Source: Pseudoduganella rivuli
GTDB lineage: Bacteria > Pseudomonadota > Gammaproteobacteria > Burkholderiales > Burkholderiaceae_D
Reading direction: 5' to 3'
DNA length: 64,000 bases
Assembly (NCBI RefSeq): GCF_009674485.1
Contig: NZ_WKJJ01000011.1
Coordinates: forward strand, 225,416 to 289,415
The notes beneath the pieces are model-generated. The model saw nothing but the letters and a program-made list of their open reading frames with translations, ran no database searches and was not told the DNA's origin. This document shows positions 26,403 through 34,845 of this stretch, in pieces (positions within the stretch are counted from its first letter, which is position 1; each line of letters opens with the position of its first letter). The translations under genes and the position numbers were made by a program.

Positions 26403-27527
26403 TCAGATCGGCGCCAGCAGCGCCGCCATCGATTGCGTCATCAATTTGGCGTGTTCTTCGCGTGCCTCCGGTGTGCCGGCATTTTCCAGCTGGCCCAGGC
26501 GCACGGAGTTTTCCACCACCATCCGGCAGCGCTCATAGCGCCGCGCCACGTAGGCCTCCAGCGCCTGCGGCAAGGTCGCGGCGCGCTGCAATTCCTCGGC
26601 CAGCACGATGGCGCCTTCGACCGCGATGCCGGCGCCGGACGCCAGGTGCGGCGTGGTCGCGTGCACCGCGTCGCCCAGCAACAGCACGCGCCCTTTGTAC
26701 CAGGGTTGCGGCAACAACAGCTTGTGCAGCGGACGGTAGACAATGCGCGATTCGGCATTGAGGTTGTCGCGGATATCGCCCACCACGCCGCCAAAGCCTT
26801 GCAGCACGTGCGCCAGGCGCGCCGGCCAGGTTTCCGGCGCAATGAAATCGTCGGTGGCCTGGTTTTCCAGCACAAACAGATACATCTCGTCTTTGGACAC
26901 CGGGTTCAGGCCGGCCTTGGTGGTCTTCGACAGCACCATCATGGGCCCGGTGACCTGCTCCGGCCGGGGCACCACGGCACGCCAGCAACCCTGGCCCGTA
27001 TAGCTGGGGCGCGCGGCGGCGGGGAAAATCGCTTGCCGGGTTTTCGAATGGACACCGTCGGCGCCGATCACCAGGTCATAACTGGCATGCGTCCCGTCGG
27101 TGAACGCCACGCGGACCTGGTCGGCATCCTGTTCGATCGTATCGAACGACACGCCCAACCGCACGTGGACGCCGGCCGCGCGGGTGGCGTTGGCCAGGAT
27201 GCGCGCCAGCACCGGGCGCATGATGCCGCCGCCACCGGGCACGTCCGGCCCCGCCACGCGCGGCGTCGTATATTCCGCCACCACCGTGCCATCCGGCAGG
27301 GCCACCTTGAAGCCGTCCGCGCACCAGCCGTGCGCCATGATCTCGTCCAGCACGCCGATTTCCCGGAAGGCACGCAGCGTCGGTCCGCTGATCGTGATGC
27401 CGGCGCCGTAGACGCGCCAGTCGGGATCGATTTCCACCAGGTCGACTTCCACACCCTGCTTGCGCAACTGGATCGCACTGCACATTCCGCCGATACCGCC
27501 GCCGATCACCAGCACCTTGTTCACCAT
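26403..27527 (-). CDS. FAD-dependent aromatic-ring monooxygenase
   Basis: This 374-residue flavoprotein has the N-terminal FAD Rossmann motif (VLVIGGGIGGMCSA), the DG-type motif (DLVIGADGVHSKTR) and the GD motif (RVLLLGDAVHATTPHLASGA) of group A flavin hydroxylases. It would hydroxylate an aromatic ring with NAD(P)H and oxygen, making the substrate for the ring-cleavage dioxygenase. The start at 27527 has a GGAG site at good spacing; an ATG two codons upstream abuts that site, and the rest of the upstream open frame covers the promoter. It is divergent from the NTF2-like gene and shares element B with it. Confidence 0.9.
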   Translation of the reverse strand: MVNKVLVIGGGIGGMCSAIQLRKQGVEVDLVEIDPDWRVYGAGITISGPTLRAFREIGVLDEIMAHGWCADGFKVALPDGTVVAEYTTPRVAGPDVPGGGGIMRPVLARILANATRAAGVHVRLGVSFDTIEQDADQVRVAFTDGTHASYDLVIGADGVHSKTRQAIFPAAARPSYTGQGCWRAVVPRPEQVTGPMMVLSKTTKAGLNPVSKDEMYLFVLENQATDDFIAPETWPARLAHVLQGFGGVVGDIRDNLNAESRIVYRPLHKLLLPQPWYKGRVLLLGDAVHATTPHLASGAGIAVEGAIVLAEELQRAATLPQALEAYVARRYERCRMVVENSVRLGQLENAGTPEAREEHAKLMTQSMAALLAPI

Positions 27528-27617
27528 GGCCATCTCCACTTTCTTATTCGCTTGGATCCCCCGCCCGATGCGGGAGTTGCGGCTCAGTATAGGGAGACGA
27601 CTTGTATCTGTAACATG

Positions 27618-27656
27618 GATTTTTCCAATCCAACCTATCGCCATTTCCGATAGGTC
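27618..27656. promoter_or_regulatory. Nod-box-like regulatory element B (monooxygenase/NTF2-like divergent promoter)
   Basis: TTCCAATCC (27623-27631) is followed by ATC-N9-GAT at 27637-27651 inside the inverted repeat CCTATCG-N7-CGATAGG. Spacing between the two parts is the same as in elements A and D. Confidence 0.65.
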
Positions 27657-27683
27657 GCGCTATCCAAAATGCCGATGGCTGCT

Positions 27684-27698
27684 ATCCAAACTTTGGAT
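27684..27698. promoter_or_regulatory. palindrome upstream of the NTF2-like gene
   Basis: ATCCAAACTTTGGAT has 7-base arms around one central base, 36 bases before the ATG at 27735; TATCCAAA also occurs at 27661-27668. It could be an operator for a second regulator or a secondary LysR contact. No protein is assigned. Confidence 0.35.
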
Positions 27699-27734
27699 TT
27701 CACGTGCGGTGGCTCGGCCCCTTATCATCGGGCC

Positions 27735-28118
27735 ATGAACACTGTCGAAGAATTGCTCGCCTGCGAAGCGGCGCGCGCCCGCGCCCTGGTGGAGCGCGAT
27801 TACGGGACATTGGCAGCGCTGCTGGCCGACGACCTGCTGCATGTGCATTCGACCGGCCAGGTGCACTGCAAGGACGCCTACCTGGCCTACGTGCGCGGCC
27901 CGCTGGCGTTCCTGTCGGTCGAGCGGCACGGCCTGAAAGTCACGATGCTGGGCAAGGCTGCCCTGATGACGGGCGCCATGTCGAACGTGATGCAGCCGCC
28001 CGGCCCGGTGGCGCCCGTCACCGTGCAGTCGCACGTGGTGCAGCTGTGGACCGCGTCAAGCACGGGCTGGCGGCTCGCCGTGTTCCAGGCGACCCGCCTG
28101 CCGCCGATGGCTCAGTAG
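27735..28118 (+). CDS. NTF2-like (SnoaL-type) protein
   Basis: The 127-residue protein matches the small cone-shaped NTF2-like fold (ARARALVERDYGTLAALLAD, LLHVHSTGQVHCKDAYLAYV, and C-terminal WRLAVFQATRLPP). Members act as small isomerases, hydrolases or decarboxylases, or as partner subunits in catabolic routes. The start at 27735 gives the family-like N-terminus MNTVEELLACEAAR; the frame is open upstream into the promoter. It is divergent from the monooxygenase and its end overlaps the convergent LysR gene by 7 bases. Confidence 0.82.
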   Translation: MNTVEELLACEAARARALVERDYGTLAALLADDLLHVHSTGQVHCKDAYLAYVRGPLAFLSVERHGLKVTMLGKAALMTGAMSNVMQPPGPVAPVTVQSHVVQLWTASSTGWRLAVFQATRLPPMAQ

Positions 28119-29038
28119 CCTTCGACGTATTCCGAGTCGGTGGCCGCCACCTGACTCAGCAGGTTGCGGAACCACACGTGGGCAGGATCCTTGTCGAAGA
28201 ATTTATGCCACTGCATTTTCATGACCACGGACGGCATGCCTGGCGGCGCCGCCAGTAGGCGCACCGGGTAATAGCGGGCGAACATGCGCGCCAGCCGGGT
28301 ATGCATCGTGGCCACGCGGTTGGTGCCGATCACCAGCTGCGGCAAGGTATTGAAATTGCCGACCGAAACTTCGATGTTGCGCGACATGCCCGCATTCTTG
28401 AGGAACCATTCTTCCAGCCCGGGCAGGCGGCGGCTGCCCCACAGCGTGGCCACATGGCCCAGCGCCATGTACTGCTCGATCGTGACGCTGTCGCCCACCA
28501 CCGAATTGCTGGCCCAGACCATGCAACTGAAGCTGTCTTCGAACAGCACCGCGCTCGGATGTTCGGACAACATGTATTTCTCGGGAAGGATAATCAGGTC
28601 CACTTCGCCCCGCTCCACCTGTTCCTGCGGTTCTTCGGCGGGCGCGATGATTTCCACGGTGATCCTGGGGGCCAGCACGCCAAGCTGGCGCGTGACCTCC
28701 GCCAGCAGCACGGAAGTCGGATAGTCGGATGCGATGACGCGGAAGTGGCGCACCGATTCGGCCGGAATGAATTCCGGCCGGGTTTCGATGGTCGACTGGA
28801 TTTGCAGCAGCACGCTGCGCACCGGGTCCAGCAAGCTCTCGGCCAGCGGCGTCGGCACCATGTTGCGCCCCACTTGCGTCAGCAGGTCGTCTTCGAAATA
28901 GTCGCGCAGGCGGGCCAGCACGCCGCTGGTGGCGGACTGGCTCAGGTTCAGCTGTTTGGCCGCGCGGGTAATGCTGCGTTCGGCCAGCAGCACGTCCAGC
29001 GCCACCAGCAAATTGAGGTCGAGTTTCTTGAACCGCAT
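28112..29038 (-). CDS. NodD-type LysR regulator, probable master regulator of the catabolic locus
   Basis: This 308-residue protein begins MRFKKLDLNLLVALDVLLAE, the signature N-terminus of the NodD/NahR branch of LysR regulators, with helix-turn-helix SITRAAKQLNLSQSATSGVL. The remaining part is the inducer-binding domain. The start at 29038 was chosen to match the family; the frame is open 12 codons further. It is divergent from the FAH-family gene, with element D between them. NodD proteins bind ATC-N9-GAT sites, and four such sites in this window precede catabolic genes, so it is the best candidate for their regulator, responding to an aromatic inducer. Confidence 0.92.
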   Translation of the reverse strand: MRFKKLDLNLLVALDVLLAERSITRAAKQLNLSQSATSGVLARLRDYFEDDLLTQVGRNMVPTPLAESLLDPVRSVLLQIQSTIETRPEFIPAESVRHFRVIASDYPTSVLLAEVTRQLGVLAPRITVEIIAPAEEPQEQVERGEVDLIILPEKYMLSEHPSAVLFEDSFSCMVWASNSVVGDSVTIEQYMALGHVATLWGSRRLPGLEEWFLKNAGMSRNIEVSVGNFNTLPQLVIGTNRVATMHTRLARMFARYYPVRLLAAPPGMPSVVMKMQWHKFFDKDPAHVWFRNLLSQVAATDSEYVEGY

Positions 29039-29059
29039 GTCGTCTCCATGTATCTCGTA

Positions 29060-29097
29060 ATCCGATTTATCCAATCATTAAAATCGATTTTACGGAT
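29060..29097. promoter_or_regulatory. Nod-box-like regulatory element D (LysR/FAH divergent promoter)
   Basis: The stretch has ATCCG...CGGAT outer arms, ATCCAATC (29069-29076) and an ATC-N9-GAT core at 29083-29097. AATCGATTTTAC within it is identical to part of the rhizobial nod-box consensus as I recall it. It lies 22-60 bases from the LysR start and about 50 from the FAH-family gene, a normal place for autoregulation and activation. Confidence 0.7.
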
Positions 29098-29145
29098 GAA
29101 ACGCAAGCAACTAAGCTGGGGCCGTGCAATCAACCAAGGACAACA

Positions 29146-30159
29146 ATGAAACTGGCAACCCTGAAAAATGGCACGCGCGACGGCCGCCTGGTGGTGGTGT
29201 CCCGCGACCTGCGCAAGGCGGTGGTGGCGGACGGCATTGCCACTACCCTGCAGCAGGCGCTCGACGACTGGGACGCTTGCGCCCCGCGCCTGCGCGCCTT
29301 ATCCGAACGCCTGGACGCGGGCCGGATCGACGCCCTGGACTTCGATCCCGCGCAGGCGGCGGCGCCGCTGCCGCGCGCGCCGCAGTGGTGCGACGCGTCG
29401 GCCTTCCTCAACCACGGCAGCCTGATGGAAGTCGCGTTCAAGACCACGCCGATTCCCGACGCCGACACCATCCCGCTGATGTACCAGGGCGCGTCCGACG
29501 ATTTCCTCGGCCCGTGCGACGACGTGCCGTTGCCGGATGAGGCGCACGGCATCGATTTCGAAGGCGAATTCGGCGTCATCGTCGACGAGGTGCCGATGGG
29601 ATGCACGGCCGACGACGCCATGGCGCATATCAAGCTGGTGGTGCAGCTCAACGACGTCAGCCTGCGCGCGCTGGGCTTCCGTGAAATCCGCACCGGCTTC
29701 GGCTTTTTCACGGCCAAGCCGTCTTCCAGCTTTGCGCCGGTGGCGGTGACACAAGATGAACTGGGCGACGCCTGGCGCGACGGCCGCGTGCACCTGCCGC
29801 TGCACATCCAGTGGAACGACGCCTGGTTCGGCAACCCGCACGGCGGTGAAATGAATTTCGGCTTCCACCAGTTGATCGCCCACGCGGCCCAGACCCGCAA
29901 GCTGTCGGCCGGCACCATCATCGGTTCGGGCACCGTGTCCAACCGCGACCGCGCCGCCGGTTCGGCCTGCATTTCCGAACGACGCGCCATCGAACTGGTG
30001 GACGACGGCGCCATCAAGACCGGTTTCATGCGCTTCGGCGACACCGTGCGCATGGAAGCGCGCAACCCCGATGGCGGGCCATTGTTCGGCCCGATTGCCC
30101 AACGCGTGGTGCAGCAACGCTATCATGGCACCAACACCAACTCAACCAAGGAATCCTGA
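29146..30159 (+). CDS. fumarylacetoacetate hydrolase (FAH) family enzyme
   Basis: The 337-residue protein has the FAH C-terminal fold with acidic metal-binding residues in HGIDFEGEFGVIVDEV and later motifs TIIGSGTVSNRD and GFMRFGDTVRMEA. It also has the N-terminal domain of the longer FAH group. Such enzymes cleave or isomerise acylpyruvate-type ring-cleavage products or hydrate dienoates. A CAAGGACAAC site precedes the ATG. It forms a two-gene operon with the cyclase-family gene; the stop and next start overlap (TGATG). Confidence 0.9.
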   Translation: MKLATLKNGTRDGRLVVVSRDLRKAVVADGIATTLQQALDDWDACAPRLRALSERLDAGRIDALDFDPAQAAAPLPRAPQWCDASAFLNHGSLMEVAFKTTPIPDADTIPLMYQGASDDFLGPCDDVPLPDEAHGIDFEGEFGVIVDEVPMGCTADDAMAHIKLVVQLNDVSLRALGFREIRTGFGFFTAKPSSSFAPVAVTQDELGDAWRDGRVHLPLHIQWNDAWFGNPHGGEMNFGFHQLIAHAAQTRKLSAGTIIGSGTVSNRDRAAGSACISERRAIELVDDGAIKTGFMRFGDTVRMEARNPDGGPLFGPIAQRVVQQRYHGTNTNSTKES

Positions 30160-30947
30160 TGCCACGCCGCTTTGTCGATATCTCCATCTACCTGGAAAAC
30201 GATGTCCTGTCCGACCCGCCGCTGATGGCGCCGAAAATCACGTACCAGAAGCACGCCGACACGCTGCCTGAATTCATGACCCTGCTGCCCGGCACCAAGC
30301 CGGAAGATTATCCGGACGGCGAAGCGGCCGCCGCCGAATGGGTGACCTTAACGACGCACAACGGCACCCACCTGGATGCGCCTTACCACTTCCATTCGAC
30401 CATGGACGCCAAGCTGGGTGAAAGCAAGCCGTCGACCACCATCGACGAAGTACCGCTGGAGTGGTGCTTCCAGCCCGCCGTGAAACTGGATTTCCGCCAC
30501 TTCGCGGATGGCTACGTGGTGACGGCGGCCGACGTGGAAGCGGAACTGCAACGCATTGGCCACGCATTGAAACCGCTGGAAATCGTGCTGGTCAACACGC
30601 GCGCCGGTTCGCGCTACGGCCACCCGGATTTCCTCAAGGCCGGCTGCGGCATGGGTTACGAAGCCACCATGTACCTGCTGGAACGCGGCGTGCGCCTGAC
30701 CGGCACCGATGCGTGGAGCTGGGATGCGCCGTTTTCCTATACCGCGCAAAAGATCGCGGAAACCGGCGACGTCAGCCTGATCTGGGAAGGCCACAAGGCC
30801 GGCCGCGATATCGGTTACTGCCACCTGGAGAAGCTGCACAACCTGGAAGCGCTGCCGCCGCACGGTTTCACGGTCAGCTGCTTCCCGCACAAGATCCGCG
30901 GCGCATCGGCGGGCTGGACGCGGGCGGTGGCGATTTTCGAGGAGTGA
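30159..30947 (+). CDS. cyclase-family (kynurenine-formamidase-like) metallohydrolase
   Basis: This 262-residue protein has the family's metal-binding motif HxGTHxDxPxH (His67, His71, Asp73, His77 in THNGTHLDAPYHFH). Relatives hydrolyse N-formylkynurenine, cyclic imides or lactone-like intermediates using Mn or Zn. It is translationally coupled to the FAH-family gene, with AAGGAATCC in the end of that gene acting as its ribosome binding site. In this context it probably opens a ring-cleavage intermediate; the substrate is unknown. Confidence 0.9.
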   Translation: MPRRFVDISIYLENDVLSDPPLMAPKITYQKHADTLPEFMTLLPGTKPEDYPDGEAAAAEWVTLTTHNGTHLDAPYHFHSTMDAKLGESKPSTTIDEVPLEWCFQPAVKLDFRHFADGYVVTAADVEAELQRIGHALKPLEIVLVNTRAGSRYGHPDFLKAGCGMGYEATMYLLERGVRLTGTDAWSWDAPFSYTAQKIAETGDVSLIWEGHKAGRDIGYCHLEKLHNLEALPPHGFTVSCFPHKIRGASAGWTRAVAIFEE

Positions 30948-30973
30948 CGGCGGCGATGCCATCACAATAAGCC

Positions 30974-31378
30974 TCACGCTTCCGGAAGCGGCGGATCGAC
31001 GATCAAATCCGGATTCAGCGCACGGATGCGTTGTTCCGTGTAATAGCCGCCGGCTTCCGTGTAGCGCAGGTAAGCACGTCCGCATGAAGTGCATTGCGCC
31101 AGCTCGCAGCGGTTATACGGAAAATAGCGCAACGCGATGGGCGCATCGGCCGACCAGTACCCTGTGCCGGCCGGATGATATTCCGCGTAGGAAGGCTCCG
31201 CATACGGATCCGGGAGCAGGCTGCCGACCCGGCGCAGCAGCTCCACCGGGAAGGTTGGCGACAGGCGCTCCCACCCGGCCACGGCTGCCGAGGCGCAAGC
31301 ACAGGGCTGCGTCGTGCTGTTTGCCCGGGCAGCCAGTTCCCTCACCTCGGCCGGCGTCATCACGTTTTCGCTATTCAT
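30974..31378 (-). CDS. conserved hypothetical protein with CxxC motif
   Basis: This 134-residue protein has no signal peptide. Its C-terminal half contains RCELAQCTSCGRAYLRYTEA followed by GGYYTEQRIR, a possible small metal-binding or nucleic-acid-binding knot, and the N-terminal half has a CACASAAV segment. I do not recognise a named family. It lies 9 bases after the Cache-protein gene on the same strand, so it is the last gene of the RraA-MFS operon or simply adjacent to it. Confidence 0.65.
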   Translation of the reverse strand: MNSENVMTPAEVRELAARANSTTQPCACASAAVAGWERLSPTFPVELLRRVGSLLPDPYAEPSYAEYHPAGTGYWSADAPIALRYFPYNRCELAQCTSCGRAYLRYTEAGGYYTEQRIRALNPDLIVDPPLPEA

Positions 31379-31387
31379 CTTCCCGCT

Positions 31388-31846
31388 TCACTCGATATAA
31401 ATGCCACAGCCAACAATCAAGTCCTCGTACCGCTCGATGTACATGGACTTTTTCTGCATCTGCTTGCTGATCGGATCCAGCCACCGGTAGCGATGCCAGC
31501 CCGCCCCCTTGTTTTTTGCCAGGGCGGTCCGCTCGCGCATGAAAAATACCCCGTCGGCATCCCGGATGTCAATCACGTTCTTCCCGGCCAGTTTGGGGTT
31601 GCTGCCATTCGCCACCGACACGCCGTCAAGGGTGCCGATCACGATGTAAAGGTCGCGGTCCCTGTAACGGGCAGCCTGATTCTGCACGTCCTGGATGATT
31701 TTTTCCCGCCCATGTTTTCGCAGGTCGGCAACCACCGTCTTCACCAGGGCGACCGCCTCGTCGGCGCTGCCCCGGTCGGCGGCCCTGCCACAGGTGCAGG
31801 CCAGGGAAGCCAGCACGAACATCAACACGGATAATAGCGTTTTCAT
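31388..31846 (-). CDS. periplasmic single-Cache-domain protein
   Basis: The 152-residue protein has a signal peptide (MKTLLSVLMFVLASLACTCG) and then one Cache fold (DADGVFFMRERTALAKNKGA, then WHRYRWLDPISKQMQKKSMY and YEDLIVGCGIYIE), as found in the sensor parts of chemoreceptors and kinases. No transmembrane or signalling domain follows, so it is a free periplasmic ligand-binding protein. It sits 13 bases after an ACS-family transporter gene and may bind the same organic acid. Confidence 0.82.
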   Translation of the reverse strand: MKTLLSVLMFVLASLACTCGRAADRGSADEAVALVKTVVADLRKHGREKIIQDVQNQAARYRDRDLYIVIGTLDGVSVANGSNPKLAGKNVIDIRDADGVFFMRERTALAKNKGAGWHRYRWLDPISKQMQKKSMYIERYEDLIVGCGIYIE

Positions 31847-31859
31847 GGTTCCTCCTGGG

Positions 31860-33233
31860 TCACAGCCTGTCGGCCGCGCGCACTTTCAGCGGCTCGCTGA
31901 TCGTCAAGACAATCAACACGGTCAGGCAAGAGATGGCCGCCATGAACCCGAACACATAATCCCAGCCAAAATCATCGAGCAGCATGCCGACGATCCACGG
32001 CGTGGCCGCGCCGCCCAGTTGGCCGCCCATGTTGACCACGGCGTTCGCCACCGGGAACTTTTCCTTGGCGACGAAGGGCATTGGATAGACCATGTAGGCG
32101 GAATAGCCGATGCTGAGCAGCATCCCGGTGGCGAACAGCAGTGCGCCATATTGAGTGGGGTCGGCCGGCGCGTTGATCAGCACATACATCATCATCGCCG
32201 TCGACGCCGCCGAGATCAGCATGCCGGGCTTGCGCCGCTTGTCCAGCAGCCGGTCCGCCAGCAAGCCGCCCAGCAGGTTGCCCACCACCGCGCCGACCCA
32301 CGGCGCCGCCGCGACAAAGCCCATGTTCATGATGGAGAATTTTTTCACCGTCAGCAGGTACGTGGGTATCCAGGCCAGCAGCACGCTCGAGATGCCCAGC
32401 TGGCAGCAATAGCCCAGCGCGCAGCCGATGATGTTCCACGATTTCATCACTTCGCCCGTGGTCGTCAGCACCTTTTCTTCCCGCACCCGGATCAGGCGGT
32501 CCAGCCGTGGCATCGGGCGGGACGGCGCAACGTGGTGGCCCCCGCCTTTGCCGGCGGCGCCCTCGCCGATGCAATCGAGTTCCGCCGCATTGACGAAGCG
32601 GCTCTCCGACGGTTGATTCGCCACCAGCAGGTACCAGAACACGGACAGCAGGATCCCCGGGACGGCGAACCACAGGAACACTTCCTTCCATCCCCATGCG
32701 GCAATGATGGCGGCCCCGAGGATGGGCGTGATGACGGGACCAAACTTCACCGACGACAGGAAAATACCGGACGCCGTACCCTTTTCGCGGGAGGGAAACC
32801 AGTTATTGATGGTGGTGGTGACGCCGATCGGCAGCGGTCCCTCGGCGAAACCCAGGGCAATCCGGCACAGCTTCAGCGACAGCAGCGACCCCACCAGCCC
32901 TGTCAGGCCGGTCGCGATCGACGTGAAAATCATCGACAGCGTGAACACTTTCCTGACGCCGAAGCGCGACAGCAGCCACGCGGAAGGCAGCTGGGCCAGT
33001 GCGTAGGCCACCAGGAACAGGCTGACCAGGCCGCCCGCTTCCGTGTTGGTCATGGCAAATTCCTTGCGCAGGAAAGGCAGCACCACGCCCAGGTTGGCAC
33101 GGTCGGCCGCCGCAATCGTATAGATGACGAAAAACAGCGCCGCGACGAACCAGCGGTAACGGGTCGGCCGCCCCGCCTTGGCGGTGTTTTCGGCTGGCAT
33201 GGCCGCAGCGGTGGCGGCATGGTGGGTTTGCAT
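31860..33233 (-). CDS. MFS transporter, anion:cation symporter (ACS) type
   Basis: The 457-residue protein has about twelve membrane helices. Its pattern (DRANLGVVLPFLRKEFAMTN, SAWLLSRFGVRKVFTLSM, GFAEGPLPIGVTTTINNWFP) is that of ACS-family carriers for glucarate, tartrate, phthalate or hydroxy-aromatic acids. It is the third gene of an operon with two RraA-like proteins, so a carboxylated aromatic or its central intermediate is a likely substrate. The long first cytoplasmic segment (about 25 residues) has no motif. Confidence 0.9.
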   Translation of the reverse strand: MQTHHAATAAAMPAENTAKAGRPTRYRWFVAALFFVIYTIAAADRANLGVVLPFLRKEFAMTNTEAGGLVSLFLVAYALAQLPSAWLLSRFGVRKVFTLSMIFTSIATGLTGLVGSLLSLKLCRIALGFAEGPLPIGVTTTINNWFPSREKGTASGIFLSSVKFGPVITPILGAAIIAAWGWKEVFLWFAVPGILLSVFWYLLVANQPSESRFVNAAELDCIGEGAAGKGGGHHVAPSRPMPRLDRLIRVREEKVLTTTGEVMKSWNIIGCALGYCCQLGISSVLLAWIPTYLLTVKKFSIMNMGFVAAAPWVGAVVGNLLGGLLADRLLDKRRKPGMLISAASTAMMMYVLINAPADPTQYGALLFATGMLLSIGYSAYMVYPMPFVAKEKFPVANAVVNMGGQLGGAATPWIVGMLLDDFGWDYVFGFMAAISCLTVLIVLTISEPLKVRAADRL

Positions 33234-33266
33234 GACGAGTCTCCTTTGTTATGAATGCGGCGGGGT

Positions 33267-33914
33267 TCAGGCGAGATTGAAGCGCCGCAGCTGGTCCGCC
33301 AGGCCGAGCAGTTCGACCGTGGTGGCGCCATTCCTGATGCGCGCGCGGTATTCGCTCTCTTTTTCTTCCCGCTCCAGGCTTTGCCGCAGCACGGTTTCCA
33401 CTTCATCGCGGCTGACCACCACCAGGCCATCCTGGTCGCCGACAATGATGTCGCCGGGGTGGATGCGCACGTCGCCGATGGTGATGGGCACGTTGACCTG
33501 CCCCGGCTGGTTCTTGCCGGTGCCCTTGATCGACAGGCCCCGGCTGAACACGGGGAATCCGGTTTCCGTGATGGACGCCGCATCGCGCACGGCGCCGTTG
33601 ATGACCAGCCCCGCCAGGCCCATCTTCAACGCCTGTTCGGTGAAGACATCGCCCCAGGGACCGGCTTCGGTATAGCCCTTGGCGTCGACCACCAGCACGT
33701 CGCCCGGACGGGCTTTCAGCATCGCGTAATGCAGCATGAGGTTGTCGGCGGGCCGGGTATCGACCGTGAACGCGGGACCGGCGATGCGCATGGTGCTGGC
33801 GATCGGCTTGATGCCGCTGTCGAGCGCGCCACGCGCGCCCTGGGCTTCATAGATGGTGGCGGCGCCAAGCCTGGCCAGCGCGGCCAGCACGTGGGGTGCG
33901 ACAGTGTTTTGCAT
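33267..33914 (-). CDS. RraA-like / 4-hydroxy-4-methyl-2-oxoglutarate aldolase family protein
   Basis: The 215-residue protein resembles HMG/CHA aldolases (LigK, ProA type), which split 4-carboxy-4-hydroxy-2-oxoadipate into pyruvate and oxaloacetate at the end of protocatechuate 4,5-cleavage. Visible features are GLAGLVINGAVRDAASI with the metal/substrate Arg-Asp pair, and VHPGDIIVGDQDGLVVV-like DG motif near the C-terminus. Start 33914 follows GGGGGA at good spacing; an ATG five codons earlier is part of that site. It is 20 bases after a paralogue. Confidence 0.87.
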   Translation of the reverse strand: MQNTVAPHVLAALARLGAATIYEAQGARGALDSGIKPIASTMRIAGPAFTVDTRPADNLMLHYAMLKARPGDVLVVDAKGYTEAGPWGDVFTEQALKMGLAGLVINGAVRDAASITETGFPVFSRGLSIKGTGKNQPGQVNVPITIGDVRIHPGDIIVGDQDGLVVVSRDEVETVLRQSLEREEKESEYRARIRNGATTVELLGLADQLRRFNLA

Positions 33915-33934
33915 GATGTGATCCCCCATGGTGC

Positions 33935-34597
33935 TCAGCCGGGCTTGCGCTGCAGCGTGTGGTAGCCGAACTGGCGGCGCGCGTCGGACAGCGTCATGCC
34001 GTCGAGCGCGGCGGCCACGATGCGCTGCTCCACCGCCTGCATGGACAGGGCGCGCCGCAACACCTCTTCCGTGCGCGCGGCGGGGACCACGACCACGCCA
34101 TCCAGGTCGGCGATCACGAAGTCGCCGGCGCAAACGCGTACGCCGGCCAGGGTGACCGGCTCGCCAATGGCGTCCACCTGTACCCGGTCCTTGCCGGTGC
34201 GCATGAACCGGCCGGCCGCATACAGCGGATAGCCCGCCTCGTCCGCTTCCGCGGTGTCCCGGCACACGCCGTTGACCACCGTGCCGCCCAGGCCGCGCCG
34301 CGCGGCGAGCCGGCTCATGATGCCGCCCCAGACCGTGCAATCGATGCGGCCCGCGTTGTCGAGCACGGCGACGGCGCCGGCCGGGATGTCGTCCAGGTAA
34401 TCGCCCACGGTGCCGGGCTTTGCCGTATCCACTGGCGCGAAGCGCACCGTGAAGGCTGGTCCGCACAGCTTGCGCGGACCGGCGATGGGCCGGATGCCCG
34501 GCGCGCTGCCTGGCAGGCCGAAGTAATCGAGGGCGTCGGATACTTCCGCCGTGCTCAGGCCGGCCGCCTGATCGATGAAGATTTGATCCACTTTCAT
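33935..34597 (-). CDS. RraA-family protein (second aldolase-like paralogue)
   Basis: At 220 residues it has the same fold as its neighbour: GLGGTVVNGVCRDTAEADEA with the conserved Arg-Asp, and VIADLDGVVVVPAARTEEV. The two are clearly different in sequence, so they may form a mixed oligomer or act on different intermediates. The start at 34597 (MKVDQIFIDQAAGLS) fits the family; the upstream part of the open frame is in the promoter. It is the first gene of the operon and is divergent from a LysR gene. Confidence 0.85.
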   Translation of the reverse strand: MKVDQIFIDQAAGLSTAEVSDALDYFGLPGSAPGIRPIAGPRKLCGPAFTVRFAPVDTAKPGTVGDYLDDIPAGAVAVLDNAGRIDCTVWGGIMSRLAARRGLGGTVVNGVCRDTAEADEAGYPLYAAGRFMRTGKDRVQVDAIGEPVTLAGVRVCAGDFVIADLDGVVVVPAARTEEVLRRALSMQAVEQRIVAAALDGMTLSDARRQFGYHTLQRKPG

Positions 34598-34661
34598 GCT
34601 GTCTCCCGTTGTTGATGCAGGGAGTTTCGTACAAAGAAAAACAAACATCAAACATCGAATT

Positions 34662-34710
34662 TTGATCGTTGATTCAATATTTTTGAACTAATAGAACATA
34701 TTGCGATCAA
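34662..34710. promoter_or_regulatory. inverted repeat in the RraA/LysR divergent promoter
   Basis: TTGATCG (34662-34668) and CGATCAA (34704-34710) are exact inverted copies separated by 35 AT-rich bases. This is a plausible pair of LysR half-sites or a DNA-looping pair for the divergent regulator. The 248-base gap contains no gene. Confidence 0.4.
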
Positions 34711-34845
34711 CTTGCCTTGGCCTGACGGCAAGTCCGATGATGTCGGATGCAGAGGGAATCGACTGAATCGGGCTTGAGTTAACGCCCCCCTCCATATAAT
34801 ATTTTCCAAATTAATCGTCTCTTTTTCAGCCTTGGTTCAGGAAAA

